A stretch of DNA of 34,732 nucleotides, from the NCBI GenBank assembly GCA_039933785.1, contig JBDTNL010000039.1, forward strand, positions 1 through 34,732, given 5' to 3'. Positions 8,147 to 16,538 of this stretch are shown piece by piece. Below the pieces are notes generated by a model, which saw nothing but the letters and a program-made list of their open reading frames with translations, made no database searches and was not told the origin of the DNA. The DNA is from JBDTNL01 sp039933785. Its GTDB lineage: Bacteria > Acidobacteriota > Thermoanaerobaculia > Multivoradales > JAGPDF01. The translations under genes were made by a program, and so were the position numbers. Each line of letters opens with the position of its first letter. The stretch's first letter is position 1.

Positions 8147-9019
8147 CTAGTCCTTCGCCATCTCCACATGGTTGCGCGTCGCCAGACTCTGGAGTTCGCC
8201 CGAGGCCTTGATCCCCGCGAGCCACTGGTCCAAGGCGGTACGTAGGTCGCTCCCCGGGCGCACCGCGAAGCCATAGTCGTAAGGACTCAGCCGGACAGCT
8301 ACCTTGACGAGCGGGTAGGTGGGTACGGGTGGCGAGCCGAGCGGCCCGGCGGAGTCGGTTAGCAAGTAGTCGGCCTTGCCATCTAGCACGGACGAGTAGC
8401 TTTGGGCCGTGAAATCGGTGAATTCCAGCTTGGTGTTGGGCACCTGGAGACGCTGGAAGATCTCGGCTTGGCTCGAGCCTCGCATCGCGAGCCCTCTCTT
8501 TCCGGCGAGATCGGCCAGAGACTGCACCTTGCTGTCGAGCGGCACCGCCACGACGATCCAGCCCCGCTGGTAGGGCTCGGAGAAGTCGATGACCTTCTTG
8601 CGATCCTCGGTGATGGTAAACGAGGTCGCCACCACGTCGCCCTCTCCCGCGACCAGGGCAGGTATTAGCTCCGCGTACGAGGTGGTGACGGAGTGGATCT
8701 CGAGCGGCAGGCCCAGGGACGCCGCGAAGCTCTTCATCAAGTCGACGTCGAAGCCTTCGAACTGGTCCGGCGAGTGCAGTTGAGCGAGGGTTAGCCCTTT
8801 CTCCCGCATGATGTCCAGATTGGGACGCACCGAGGACGAGCCCACATTGGCGAAGCACAACATGACGAGCTTTCCTCGGGCGCGGATCTCCGCGAGGTCA
8901 CCGGCCGAAGCTGGCGTCACTGTCGCCGTCGCCACCGTTACGAGCGCCATGCCCAGCAAGACCCGCCTCAGGGGGCGGCGATTCAGGTGGTGCTGCAGTT
9001 CGAGTCGGTGTGAGCTCAT
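8147..9019 (-). CDS. family 3 (amino-acid type) extracellular solute-binding protein
   Basis: 290 aa. The ATG at 9019 is chosen because AAAGGAGA (9024-9031) sits just upstream; an open frame to 9085 is probably spurious and would overlap the upstream gene. A signal region (RRVLLGMALVTVATATVTPASAG) precedes a bacterial SBP family 3 domain: opening LAEIRARGKLVM, then FEGFDVDLMKSFAASLG, GEGDVVATSFTITEDRKKVIDFSEPY, and a C-terminal part reading YDYGFAVRPGSDLRTALDQWL. Family members bind amino acids or small organic acids in the periplasm for ABC import or for sensing. No permease or ATPase gene is adjacent. It follows the DUF4388-GAF gene by 25 nt on the same strand and lies next to a chemosensory operon, so a sensory role is possible. 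Confidence 0.85.
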   Translation of the reverse strand: MSSHRLELQHHLNRRPLRRVLLGMALVTVATATVTPASAGDLAEIRARGKLVMLCFANVGSSSVRPNLDIMREKGLTLAQLHSPDQFEGFDVDLMKSFAASLGLPLEIHSVTTSYAELIPALVAGEGDVVATSFTITEDRKKVIDFSEPYQRGWIVVAVPLDSKVQSLADLAGKRGLAMRGSSQAEIFQRLQVPNTKLEFTDFTAQSYSSVLDGKADYLLTDSAGPLGSPPVPTYPLVKVAVRLSPYDYGFAVRPGSDLRTALDQWLAGIKASGELQSLATRNHVEMAKD

Positions 9020-9044
9020 GGCTTCTCCTTTGTTCGCCAAGCGT

Positions 9045-10118
9045 TCATTTGGACGGGACACGGATCTGCCGTCGCAGCAACTCATTCTCCAAGATCAGGC
9101 CGACCTGCGCGGCCGCCAGGTCGAGTACCTCGACATCATGCGGTGGCGCCAGTCGATCGCCGCTGTCGGCGTAGATGACTCCGATCACGCGCTCGGTGCC
9201 CACCACCGGAAACGCCACGGCCTGACCATTGCGCGGCTGGCCGAGCATGCCGGCGAGGGGCTCGGGCAAGAGAGCCTCGTCAAAGCTCGAGCGACTCAAT
9301 AGGCCGGCACGCACGCTGCGCGTCAGCAGATGGTCGGGCTCCAAATGGAGGCGCAGGCCGCGGGTGCGGACGGCCAGTGGCTGCCCGCCGCTGTCGTCGC
9401 CGAAGGCCCCCAGGGAGACCAGGGCGTCGCGCCCGACGATGAACAGGACGGCCCGTTCGAAGGACTCGGAAATCAGGTGCATGAGCATCAGCGAGGCAGT
9501 TTCCGACACCATGCCCGTGCGCAATTCGGCGTAGGCACGCCGCAACCGCGCGAGCACCGCGCTGGCATCGGTCGGAAGCGGTTCGACGACCTCGTCGGTT
9601 TCGCGATCGCGGCGGGCATCGCGTTCATCGAAGATGCGTGCCGCCTCCAGCAGGAGGACCTCCGGGTTGATGCCGACGTCCCCAGGGCCCCAGACCACCG
9701 CGATGTCGTCGTCGACCCGCGGGTCCTCGAGAAGAAACTCGAAGTTGCCAGTGTCCCAAGCTCTGACGCGCGTCACCGCGAGCTCGAACTGCTGCTGCAG
9801 AAGCTCGCGCAGGCCTTCGCGGTCGAGCACTCCTTCACGCAGCAGGAGATGCCCGAAGGGAATGCGTTGCGGCAGTGTCAACTGCTCGTCGGCCAGGCGG
9901 TGCATCAACTCGGGCGTGAGGCGTCCTTGGCGCCGCAACAGCTCCCCCAGGTTCGGCATTTCCGCCGCCCGCGCCGACACCATCTTGCCGTCGCAGAAAC
10001 CGAGGCGCACCTCGTCGAGATCGCGCTGCAGAACGAGCGTTCCGCTGCGGTGCCCGAGGTGGATGAACTGCAGGATGTCGGCGACCGCGACGTCGCTCAG
10101 GCTGCCGCCGATAGCCAT
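9045..10118 (-). CDS. DUF4388 (PATAN) plus GAF-like domain protein
   Basis: 357 aa. The N-terminal half begins MAIGGSLSDVAVADILQFI and continues RSGTLVLQRD...VRLGFCDGKMVSA, the signature of DUF4388/PATAN domains found in signalling proteins of myxobacteria, cyanobacteria and acidobacteria. A helical segment (GELLRRQGRLTPELMHRL; FGHLLLREGVLDREGL) follows. The C-terminal half from about residue 195 resembles a GAF sensor domain (FERAVLFIVGRDALVSLGAFG; RVIGVIYADSGDRLAPPHD; ILENELLRR). There is no enzymatic output domain, so it probably acts through protein contacts. It is divergent from the CheY-like gene across a 147-nt gap and is followed by the solute-binding gene. Confidence 0.8.
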   Translation of the reverse strand: MAIGGSLSDVAVADILQFIHLGHRSGTLVLQRDLDEVRLGFCDGKMVSARAAEMPNLGELLRRQGRLTPELMHRLADEQLTLPQRIPFGHLLLREGVLDREGLRELLQQQFELAVTRVRAWDTGNFEFLLEDPRVDDDIAVVWGPGDVGINPEVLLLEAARIFDERDARRDRETDEVVEPLPTDASAVLARLRRAYAELRTGMVSETASLMLMHLISESFERAVLFIVGRDALVSLGAFGDDSGGQPLAVRTRGLRLHLEPDHLLTRSVRAGLLSRSSFDEALLPEPLAGMLGQPRNGQAVAFPVVGTERVIGVIYADSGDRLAPPHDVEVLDLAAAQVGLILENELLRRQIRVPSK

Positions 10119-10265
10119 GAACTCGCCGACGCCGCTAGTGCGGCGCCGCCTCCGGCTTTGCCGTTCCCGCTGAAGTCGTCTTCACTGAACCCTCCGGCCG
10201 GTCGCGACCCTACCACTCCCGCCCGCCCGCCGGGACTCGAGTAGTGTCATAGTCATGGGCCTACC

Positions 10266-10625
10266 ATGCAACCGTCCAAGGTCCTGCTCGTCGACGACTC
10301 GATGCTCATGCACAAGCTCTTCAGCGCCTTGCTGCCCAAGGCGACCCTGGTGAGCGCTCACGACGGCATCGAGGCCCTCGAACGACTCGCCGAGCACCCC
10401 GATATCGACTTGATGCTGCTCGACATCAACATGCCGAGGATGAACGGGCTCGAGCTCTTGCGCCGAGTGAAGGCAGAGCCTCCGCTGGCCGGGATACCGG
10501 TCGTGATCGTCACCACCGAAGGGAAGGAAGAAGACACCATCAACGGTTTGCGGGCCGGAGCCGCGGCGTACCTGCGCAAGCCGTTCCAGCGTCGCGAGAT
10601 CCTGGACCTCATCGAGCGCCTGTAG
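10266..10625 (+). CDS. single-domain CheY-like response regulator
   Basis: 119 aa, a complete receiver domain and nothing else. The acidic pocket is D10-D11, the phosphoacceptor D53 (LLDINMPRMNG), and the switch and catalytic residues T83, Y102 and K105 (the K in LRKPF) are all present. It should accept phosphate from the CheA encoded on the other strand. It is convergent with cheB (23-nt gap) and so transcribed apart from the che operon. The upstream 147-nt region, shared with the divergent DUF4388 gene, must hold its promoter, but I see no strong -35/-10 pair or Shine-Dalgarno. Whether it drives a motor, pili or another output cannot be told. Confidence 0.9.
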   Translation: MQPSKVLLVDDSMLMHKLFSALLPKATLVSAHDGIEALERLAEHPDIDLMLLDINMPRMNGLELLRRVKAEPPLAGIPVVIVTTEGKEEDTINGLRAGAAAYLRKPFQRREILDLIERL

Positions 10626-10648
10626 CCGCCGGTCCCTCGAGCGGTCGC

Positions 10649-11713
10649 TCACGCGCCTGACGTCCGCCGACGCAAGTCCACCGACAACAGCTCGAGCAGG
10701 CGCGGGCCGATCCGCTCGAGGCTGAGCACCTCGCGCGCTCCGCCCGCCTCGATGGCAGCGCGCGGCATCCCGAAGACCACCGAAGACGCGCGATCCTGGG
10801 CGATGGTGTGGACGCCAGAGCGCGCCAGCGCCGCCATGGATGCGGCGCCGTCGAACCCCATGCCGGTGAGCAGCACGGCGACTAGGCGGCCCCGCGTCGC
10901 CGCCCCAGCGGAGGCAAAGAGCTCGTCGACCGCCGGACGATGGGCCGCCGCCTCGGGTTCTAGAGAGAGCAAGGCGCGCAGCCCGTCGCGAGCGCTCTCG
11001 ATCCGCAGATGCAGTCCGCCGGGCGCGATGTAGACGAATCCCGGGCGCAGCGGCTCATGATGCACGGCCTCCTGCACCCGCAGCGGCAGGTAGGTGTTGA
11101 GACGTTCCGCGAACGAGCGGGTGAACGCCCCCGGCATGTGCTGCACGATGGCGATCGGTACCGCGACCCGATCTCCGAGGTCGCCCAGGATCTGCTCGAT
11201 CGCCGGCGGCCCACCGGCCGACGCACCCAGGACGAACAGATCGATGGCGGCGGTTGAAGCCGGAGCCGCGGTGGGAATGACCTCCACGGTCGGGGCCACG
11301 CGCGGCTCGGAGGGCTGGCCGGAAGTCATGTGGTGGAGCTTCTCGACCAGGACCGCGCGCAGGGCTTCGAAATCGACCAGCGAGTATTGCTGTTTGTCGA
11401 TGAAGTCCACGGCGCCGCGGTGTAGCGCCTCGATGGTCTGGGGAGCGCCTTGGCTCGAGTGGGTGGAGAGAATGAGGACCGGAATGGGTGGCCGCGCTCG
11501 CAGCGCGTCGAGCGTTCCCAGCCCGCCCATGCCGGGCATCGCGAGGTCGAGGATGATCGCCTCGGGCTGCCATTGGGCAAGGTGCTCGAGCAGCTCCTCG
11601 CCCGACGAGGCCAACCCTACGACCTCCACCGTCGGCTCTTGACCGAGCAGGCGCGCCAGCGCCAGCCGGATGAACGAGGAGTCGTCGGCAACCGCGACCC
11701 TTAGTGGCTTCAC
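10649..11713 (-). CDS. cheB: chemoreceptor glutamate methylesterase/deamidase CheB
   Basis: 354 aa with the full CheB layout. An N-terminal receiver domain (D10-D11, phosphoacceptor D56 in LDLAMPGMGG) is joined by a linker of about 30 residues to the methylesterase domain. The catalytic triad is visible as S165 (GASAGG), H192 (QHMP) and D288 (GMGFDGA). It demethylates or deamidates receptor glutamates, opposing CheR, and is activated by phosphate from CheA. It is the last gene of the che operon, starting 2 nt after the cheR stop, which implies coupled expression of the two opposing enzymes. Confidence 0.95.
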   Translation of the reverse strand: MKPLRVAVADDSSFIRLALARLLGQEPTVEVVGLASSGEELLEHLAQWQPEAIILDLAMPGMGGLGTLDALRARPPIPVLILSTHSSQGAPQTIEALHRGAVDFIDKQQYSLVDFEALRAVLVEKLHHMTSGQPSEPRVAPTVEVIPTAAPASTAAIDLFVLGASAGGPPAIEQILGDLGDRVAVPIAIVQHMPGAFTRSFAERLNTYLPLRVQEAVHHEPLRPGFVYIAPGGLHLRIESARDGLRALLSLEPEAAAHRPAVDELFASAGAATRGRLVAVLLTGMGFDGAASMAALARSGVHTIAQDRASSVVFGMPRAAIEAGGAREVLSLERIGPRLLELLSVDLRRRTSGA

Positions 11714-11715
11714 GT

Positions 11716-12552
11716 TCAGACCTTCCGGTAGGCAATGACCGAGCCGAGGCGGATGACCTCGAAGCGGCTCGACAAGCCGATGATCGACTCAGCAGCGCCG
11801 AGAAACAACAGCCCGCCTGGTCGGATGACCTGCGCGAAGTTTTCGATCGCCCGGTGCAGGGCGGGTTCGGAGAAGTAGATCAGGACGTTCCTGCAAAACA
11901 GCACGTCGTAGGGCACCGCGCGGGCGAAGCTGGACAGATCGATGATGTTGCCGGTCGTGAAGCGCAGGCTCCCGCGATACGCGGATTTGACCTCCCAACG
12001 TTCGCCCCCCCGCGGCGAAAAGTAGCGTTCGCACTGCTCGGCGGAGGTGGCGCGAAACGAGTTCCGGCCGTAGAGGGCGGAGCGTGCCTGAGCGATGCAG
12101 CTGGCGTCGATGTCGAAGGCCTCGATCTGCAGGGCGGTTCCCGCGAGGTCGACAAAGTATTCCCGCGCCCGCAGAGCGAGCGTGTAGGCCTCCTCGCCGC
12201 TGGAACAGCCCGCGCATAGCAGGCTCAGCGTCCCCGGGCGGGCAAATTTCGCCTTGAGCTCTGCCACCGCCGGCCCGAACAGCGCGTCCATTTGCCGGGT
12301 CTCACGGAAGAAGTAGGTTTCGTTGTTGGTGACCAGCTGGGTCAGCCGAGCGCGCTCGGCACCGAGGTCGCTCTGCAGCAGGAGGTAGTAGTCGAGGTAG
12401 CGCGGCAGATGCAGCTCGCGCAGGCGCGGCCGCAAGCGCGAAGCGAGGATGTCGCGCTTGTGCTCAGGGAACGAGATGCCGAGCTGTGCGGTGATGACCT
12501 CGTTGAGGAGCAGGAACTCCTCGTCGGTCATCTCGGGGCCGGGAGCCTGCAT
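11716..12552 (-). CDS. cheR: chemoreceptor methyltransferase CheR
   Basis: 278 aa. An N-terminal all-alpha CheR domain is followed by the SAM-dependent methyltransferase domain. Family motifs are present: VTNNETYFFRE before the catalytic domain, LCAGCSSGEEAYTLAL (SAM loop), a segment reading EAFDIDASCIAQAR, and FCRNVLIYFSEP. There are no C-terminal TPR repeats, so this is a plain CheR. The MCP in this operon ends without a recognisable CheR-binding pentapeptide, in keeping with a tether-independent enzyme. The start at 12552 leaves 6 nt to the upstream HEAT gene; an internal ATG seven codons later is possible. Confidence 0.95.
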   Translation of the reverse strand: MQAPGPEMTDEEFLLLNEVITAQLGISFPEHKRDILASRLRPRLRELHLPRYLDYYLLLQSDLGAERARLTQLVTNNETYFFRETRQMDALFGPAVAELKAKFARPGTLSLLCAGCSSGEEAYTLALRAREYFVDLAGTALQIEAFDIDASCIAQARSALYGRNSFRATSAEQCERYFSPRGGERWEVKSAYRGSLRFTTGNIIDLSSFARAVPYDVLFCRNVLIYFSEPALHRAIENFAQVIRPGGLLFLGAAESIIGLSSRFEVIRLGSVIAYRKV

Positions 12553-12558
12553 CCAATC

Positions 12559-14520
12559 CTAGCCCTCGAGGGCGGAGAGCGCGCGGTGCGCGACCGCGGC
12601 GACGGGATCGCCGACCAGGCGCGCCAGCGCTCCGAGGTTCTCGGCGCGCGCGAAGCGGCCGAGGACCTCGGCACACGCCAACCGGATATACCAGTCGGGA
12701 TCGGCCACCGCGTCGCGGAACAGTGCCTCGTCGTCTTCCGTGGCGCACATAGCGAGCGCCCGGTAGGCCAGGCGTGTATGCGGCGCACCGCCGCGGGTTG
12801 CGTCGGCCAGCGCCCGTCGCGCGTCCGGCCCGCCGATGCGACCCAGGGCCTCGATAGCTAGCGGCCGCAGGTCGGGTCGGTCGCGGAGAACGGCGAGCAG
12901 TACTGGAACGGCGGCGCGATCCTGCAGCTGGCCGAAGGCCCGGAGCATCGGCGGCTGAGCGAGCGCCGATGGCAGCCCACGAAGCAGCGGCAGCAACTCT
13001 TCGAGCCCCGCGGCGGCGGCCTCTGCTGCGGCGGCGGCATAGATCTCCGGTGCATCCCGCAGCCAGTCGGCCCAAGGCAGGGCGCGCATCGTTTCGCGGT
13101 GGTCGGCGAGCTGAGCCAAGGCACGGAGCCGACCCGCAACCGGCAGGCGCAAGAGCTCCGCCGTCACCTCCCGCGGCTTGGCGCCGAGCTCGGCGGAGAG
13201 CACGATGCGGTCGGCCGGGTGGATCTCGACTCGGCCCGCGAGGACCTCGCGAAACACCCGGCGGTGCCGCTTGAGCGCCGGAGCGAGCTCGGGTCGGTCC
13301 TCGGGCGCCAGGCTCAGGTAGAGATCGAGCAGCGCCGTTTCGAGGCCGCTCGCGGACGCGGCGGTCGGCGATAGGCGCAACAGGCAGCGGGCCGCGGCGG
13401 TGAGTGTCCCGGGCGTCCGCCCGGCGTCGGCTAGCGCCTCCTGGAACTCGCGACGCGGCAGTCGGCGGGGAAATAGACCGCCGAGGAGAAAGCCCCAGCA
13501 GCGGGCCGGCCCGGTGCGGCCGAGCAGAGCGGTGATCAGGTCGGGCCGGCGCGCCAAGGCCGGCGGCAGGCTGTCGACCAGAATGCCAGCCGCATGGATC
13601 GCGTCGGTACTGTCCACGCCGCCGGCGCTGGCCAGAGCGCTCAGTGTGTCGAGTGCCGGTCCGTCGTTCGGACCAGGGCCGAGGATGAGGCTGCAGCGGG
13701 CCGCCGGCGACGCACCTTCCTGAAACGGATCGACGAGGCGGCTCTTGAGGCTCGCCAGCAGACCGGCGTGATCGGTGGGCGGGCGCGGCAGGCCTTCGAG
13801 GACGTGCGCCAGCAGACCGAGCACCGAATCGGCGTCGAGTTGCGCGCCGTGGCGCTGCCAATGTTCGGCGAGCGCCCGATACGCGGACAAGCCGCCGATG
13901 CGCGCCACCGCCTCGACGGCGATCGAGCTCAGCATCAAGTCGGCGAAGAGGCGGGTCAGGGCGGGCACCGCGCGCGCCGAGCGCAGATCGCCGAGAGCCT
14001 GGACGGCCGCCATCTGCAGCCAAGGATCGCCATCGAGGAAAGGGAGCAGATCGGGCACCGAGCGCGCGTTGCCGAGCCTGCCGATGGCGACGATGGCGGC
14101 TTGGACAAGGTTGAGGTCGGTGCTCGCGAGAACGGCGCGCAACGGTTCGAGCGCGCGCGGGTCGCGCAAGTGATCGAGGATGAGAACCGCCTGCAGCGCG
14201 ACGTCCTCGTCGGGATCGTTGAGCAGCCGCATGGCAAGCGGAAAGCTGCGGGTGCCGCGCAGTTTGAGCATTTCGAGACCGGCATTGCGCAGCGTCGCGT
14301 CGGCATCGTTGCGCACGTGCTCGACGAGCCGTGCCTCGGGCAGGAGACTGGCGCCCAGGCGCAGGGCGCGCTCGCGAATTCCTGGACTCGGGATGCGCAC
14401 CAGGCGCTCGATGGCGCCCATGCGCTGCGTCGCCGGCAGGGCGGAAAGGCCTTCCAGCAGGCGGGTCGCGGCCTCCCAGGAGATCTCGGCGGCGCTGGCT
14501 GCTTCTTCAGGAGTCGTCAT
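12559..14520 (-). CDS. HEAT-repeat protein of the che operon
   Basis: 653 aa, Leu/Ala/Arg-rich and almost wholly made of helical hairpin repeats of about 31 residues, read as D-P-D-x-x-V-x-x-x-A-[IVL]-x-x-L-x-x-L-x-D-x-R-A. Clear units include DPDEDVALQAVLILDHLRD, LGNARSVPDLLPFLDG and SARAVPALTRLF near the N-terminus, and a C-terminal set with RDRPDLRPLAIEALGRIGG and DPDWYIRLACAEVLGRF. No enzymatic motif or signal peptide was found, so it is a cytoplasmic scaffold or adaptor. It lies between the MCP (19-nt gap) and cheR (6-nt gap), so it is most likely part of the signalling array or its output. Being unrelated to the core chemotaxis genes, it is the least predictable component. Confidence 0.85.
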   Translation of the reverse strand: MTTPEEAASAAEISWEAATRLLEGLSALPATQRMGAIERLVRIPSPGIRERALRLGASLLPEARLVEHVRNDADATLRNAGLEMLKLRGTRSFPLAMRLLNDPDEDVALQAVLILDHLRDPRALEPLRAVLASTDLNLVQAAIVAIGRLGNARSVPDLLPFLDGDPWLQMAAVQALGDLRSARAVPALTRLFADLMLSSIAVEAVARIGGLSAYRALAEHWQRHGAQLDADSVLGLLAHVLEGLPRPPTDHAGLLASLKSRLVDPFQEGASPAARCSLILGPGPNDGPALDTLSALASAGGVDSTDAIHAAGILVDSLPPALARRPDLITALLGRTGPARCWGFLLGGLFPRRLPRREFQEALADAGRTPGTLTAAARCLLRLSPTAASASGLETALLDLYLSLAPEDRPELAPALKRHRRVFREVLAGRVEIHPADRIVLSAELGAKPREVTAELLRLPVAGRLRALAQLADHRETMRALPWADWLRDAPEIYAAAAAEAAAAGLEELLPLLRGLPSALAQPPMLRAFGQLQDRAAVPVLLAVLRDRPDLRPLAIEALGRIGGPDARRALADATRGGAPHTRLAYRALAMCATEDDEALFRDAVADPDWYIRLACAEVLGRFARAENLGALARLVGDPVAAVAHRALSALEG

Positions 14521-14539
14521 GCCGCTAGCCTTTCTCTGC

Positions 14540-16495
14540 TCAGACTTGGAACACCGCGGAGAGACTCTTCAAACGCTCGGCCTCGCCGGCCAGGCTCTGG
14601 GTCGCGTTCGAGAGCTGCTCGGTGGCGGACAAGAACTGCTGCGCCACCTGCGCGATCTGGTCCACCGCCTTGACCACCTGATCGCCGCCTTGCATCTGCT
14701 CGGCGGTCGCATCGGCGACCTGCTGCGTCATGCGGTTCATCAAGGTGGTGGTGGTGAGGATCTGCCGCGCTGCCAGTGCCTGCTCGCGCGCCGCGGTCGC
14801 CAGTTGCTGCGTCACGGCCTGCATGCCGCTGGTAGTACGCAGGACGAGGTTGGCGCCGTGAGTCTGTTCCTGAGTCGCGGTCTGAACGTTGCTCACCAGT
14901 TCGGTGGTGCGGTTGACCGAGTCGACGATCTGGCGGAGGACTCGCTGTGAGAGCTGCACTGCTTCGTCGGAGTCCTTCTGCATCGACTCGACGAAACTGG
15001 TGATCTCCCGCGTCGAGACGATCGAGCGCTCGGCCAGGCGCTTGATCTCGTCCGCCACCACCGCGAAGCCGCGCCCGGCGTCGCCGGCGCGCGCCGCTTC
15101 GATGGCGGCATTCAGGGCCAGCAGGTTGGTCTGATCGGCGATCTCGTCGATGAAGCGGACGATCTTGCCGATGTCCTTGCCGGACGCCCCGATGCCGAGG
15201 ATGACGCCCGACAGCCGCTCGCCGCCCTCGGTGGCCGCGGTGGCGGCCTGGCGCGAGACTTCGTCGACGACGTTCACCTTGCTGGCGATCGCGTCGATCG
15301 AAGCCGCCATCTCCTCGATCGTGGTCGCGGTCTCCTCGACCGCGGAGAGCAGGCGCTCGGAGCTCTTGGCTACCTCTTCGATCGAGGTCGCCATTTCCTG
15401 CATCGACGTGGAAGTCTCCTCGACGTTGGTGGCCAGCGCCTGTGAGGAACGGTTCACGCTGTCGAGTTGAGTGGCCATTTCGACCATGGTTGCCGAGGTC
15501 TCCTCGGTCGCTCCGGACTGGCTCTCGGCACCGCGCTTGATCTGCAACGCTGACGAAGAGATCTCGTCGGAGGTCGCGGCGACCTGCGCCGCCGAGCTCT
15601 TGACGTCGCCGAGCATCTGGCGCAGGTTGGCGATCATCTTGCGGAATGCCAGCCCGAAAGCGTCGCTCTCGGACCGCGGCTCGATCCCGGTCCTGAGATC
15701 TCCTTGGGCGATGGCGTCGGCGACGCGCGCCATCTCCCGCAGGTAGTCGAGCATTTGCTGCATGGCCAGCGACAGGTTGCCGATTTCGTCCTGCGATCTC
15801 ACCTGGACGGAAGCCGACATGTCGCCGCGCGCCATCCGCTGGGCGGCGTCGACGACCTCGGCGAGCGGCCCGGTGAGCGAGCGAATGATGAAGAACGACA
15901 AGGCGGCGAGAGCGAGCACGATCGCCAGGGTGAGACCGCTGATCACCCGAATCGATAAACGCTGGTTGTCGCGGGCGCTGGCGAAGGCCGCCTCCATCTC
16001 CTGGCGGCCGCGCGATGTGAAGGCCTCGAGACTGCTCCGGATCGCGTTGTACTGGTCGCTCATCGAGCGCAGCGAGCCGACCAGATTTTCACCGGTCGCG
16101 CCGGCGATCATGCGCTGACTGTTGTCGCGCGCCAGCTTGTAGTAGGACTCAAAGGCACGCGCGATGCTCTCGCGCTCGGTAGACGGGATGGCGGTGTTGC
16201 CCTCGGCTTTCTTGAGCGTGGCGAGAAACGCGCTGCGATTCTGATCGGCTTCGTCCAGCATGGAAGCGTCGCGCGCCGCGACCGCGTCTTGCAGGCCGCG
16301 TTGGATCGCGGCCAGAGACTCTTCGAGATCGCGCGAGGTTTCGAGCGCCGGTGAGTAGCCTTGCTGAATGCCGGTCAACAGCGCGGCGGTGCGCGTGCTC
16401 AGGTATTGGGCTATACCGAGAATCAGCAGCAGTCCAGCCGCCGCCAAGCCCGGCATGAGCACGACCCGGTGTGCGAACTTAAGGTTTCGGAACAT
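14540..16495 (-). CDS. methyl-accepting chemotaxis protein with two membrane spans
   Basis: 651 aa. TM1 is near residues 12-30 (VLMPGLAAAGLLLILGIAQ) and TM2 near 184-207 (LTLAIVLALAALSFFIIRSL). The periplasmic part of about 150 residues is helical, like the four-helix-bundle MCP sensor class. After TM2 come one and probably a second HAMP unit (GPLAEVVDAAQRMARGDM; VADAIAQGDLRTGIEP), then a long coiled-coil signalling domain. The tip is canonical: EIADQTNLLALNAAIEAARA followed by GRGFAVVADEIKRLAERS. Several E-E pairs in T/S/A context (GATEETSAT, NVEETST, AVEETAT) are likely methylation sites. It sits between the PBP-TonB fusion gene (43-nt gap) and the HEAT gene, suggesting that the fusion protein could present a ligand to this receptor. 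Confidence 0.95.
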   Translation of the reverse strand: MFRNLKFAHRVVLMPGLAAAGLLLILGIAQYLSTRTAALLTGIQQGYSPALETSRDLEESLAAIQRGLQDAVAARDASMLDEADQNRSAFLATLKKAEGNTAIPSTERESIARAFESYYKLARDNSQRMIAGATGENLVGSLRSMSDQYNAIRSSLEAFTSRGRQEMEAAFASARDNQRLSIRVISGLTLAIVLALAALSFFIIRSLTGPLAEVVDAAQRMARGDMSASVQVRSQDEIGNLSLAMQQMLDYLREMARVADAIAQGDLRTGIEPRSESDAFGLAFRKMIANLRQMLGDVKSSAAQVAATSDEISSSALQIKRGAESQSGATEETSATMVEMATQLDSVNRSSQALATNVEETSTSMQEMATSIEEVAKSSERLLSAVEETATTIEEMAASIDAIASKVNVVDEVSRQAATAATEGGERLSGVILGIGASGKDIGKIVRFIDEIADQTNLLALNAAIEAARAGDAGRGFAVVADEIKRLAERSIVSTREITSFVESMQKDSDEAVQLSQRVLRQIVDSVNRTTELVSNVQTATQEQTHGANLVLRTTSGMQAVTQQLATAAREQALAARQILTTTTLMNRMTQQVADATAEQMQGGDQVVKAVDQIAQVAQQFLSATEQLSNATQSLAGEAERLKSLSAVFQV

Positions 16496-16538
16496 TGAGC
16501 CTATCCCCCACCCAAGTGAGCTCTCTGCGGCGAGCGAT

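Noticed and set aside
9330..10244. 304-aa open frame opposite the DUF4388-GAF gene
   Set aside because: Antisense, Gln/Arg/Glu-rich without family likeness; the minus strand gene is well supported.
12464..14023. 519-aa open frame on the minus strand
   Set aside because: It overlaps the HEAT-repeat and cheR genes in another frame and is Arg/Pro/Ala-rich with no repeat or domain pattern; it is a GC-rich frame shadow.
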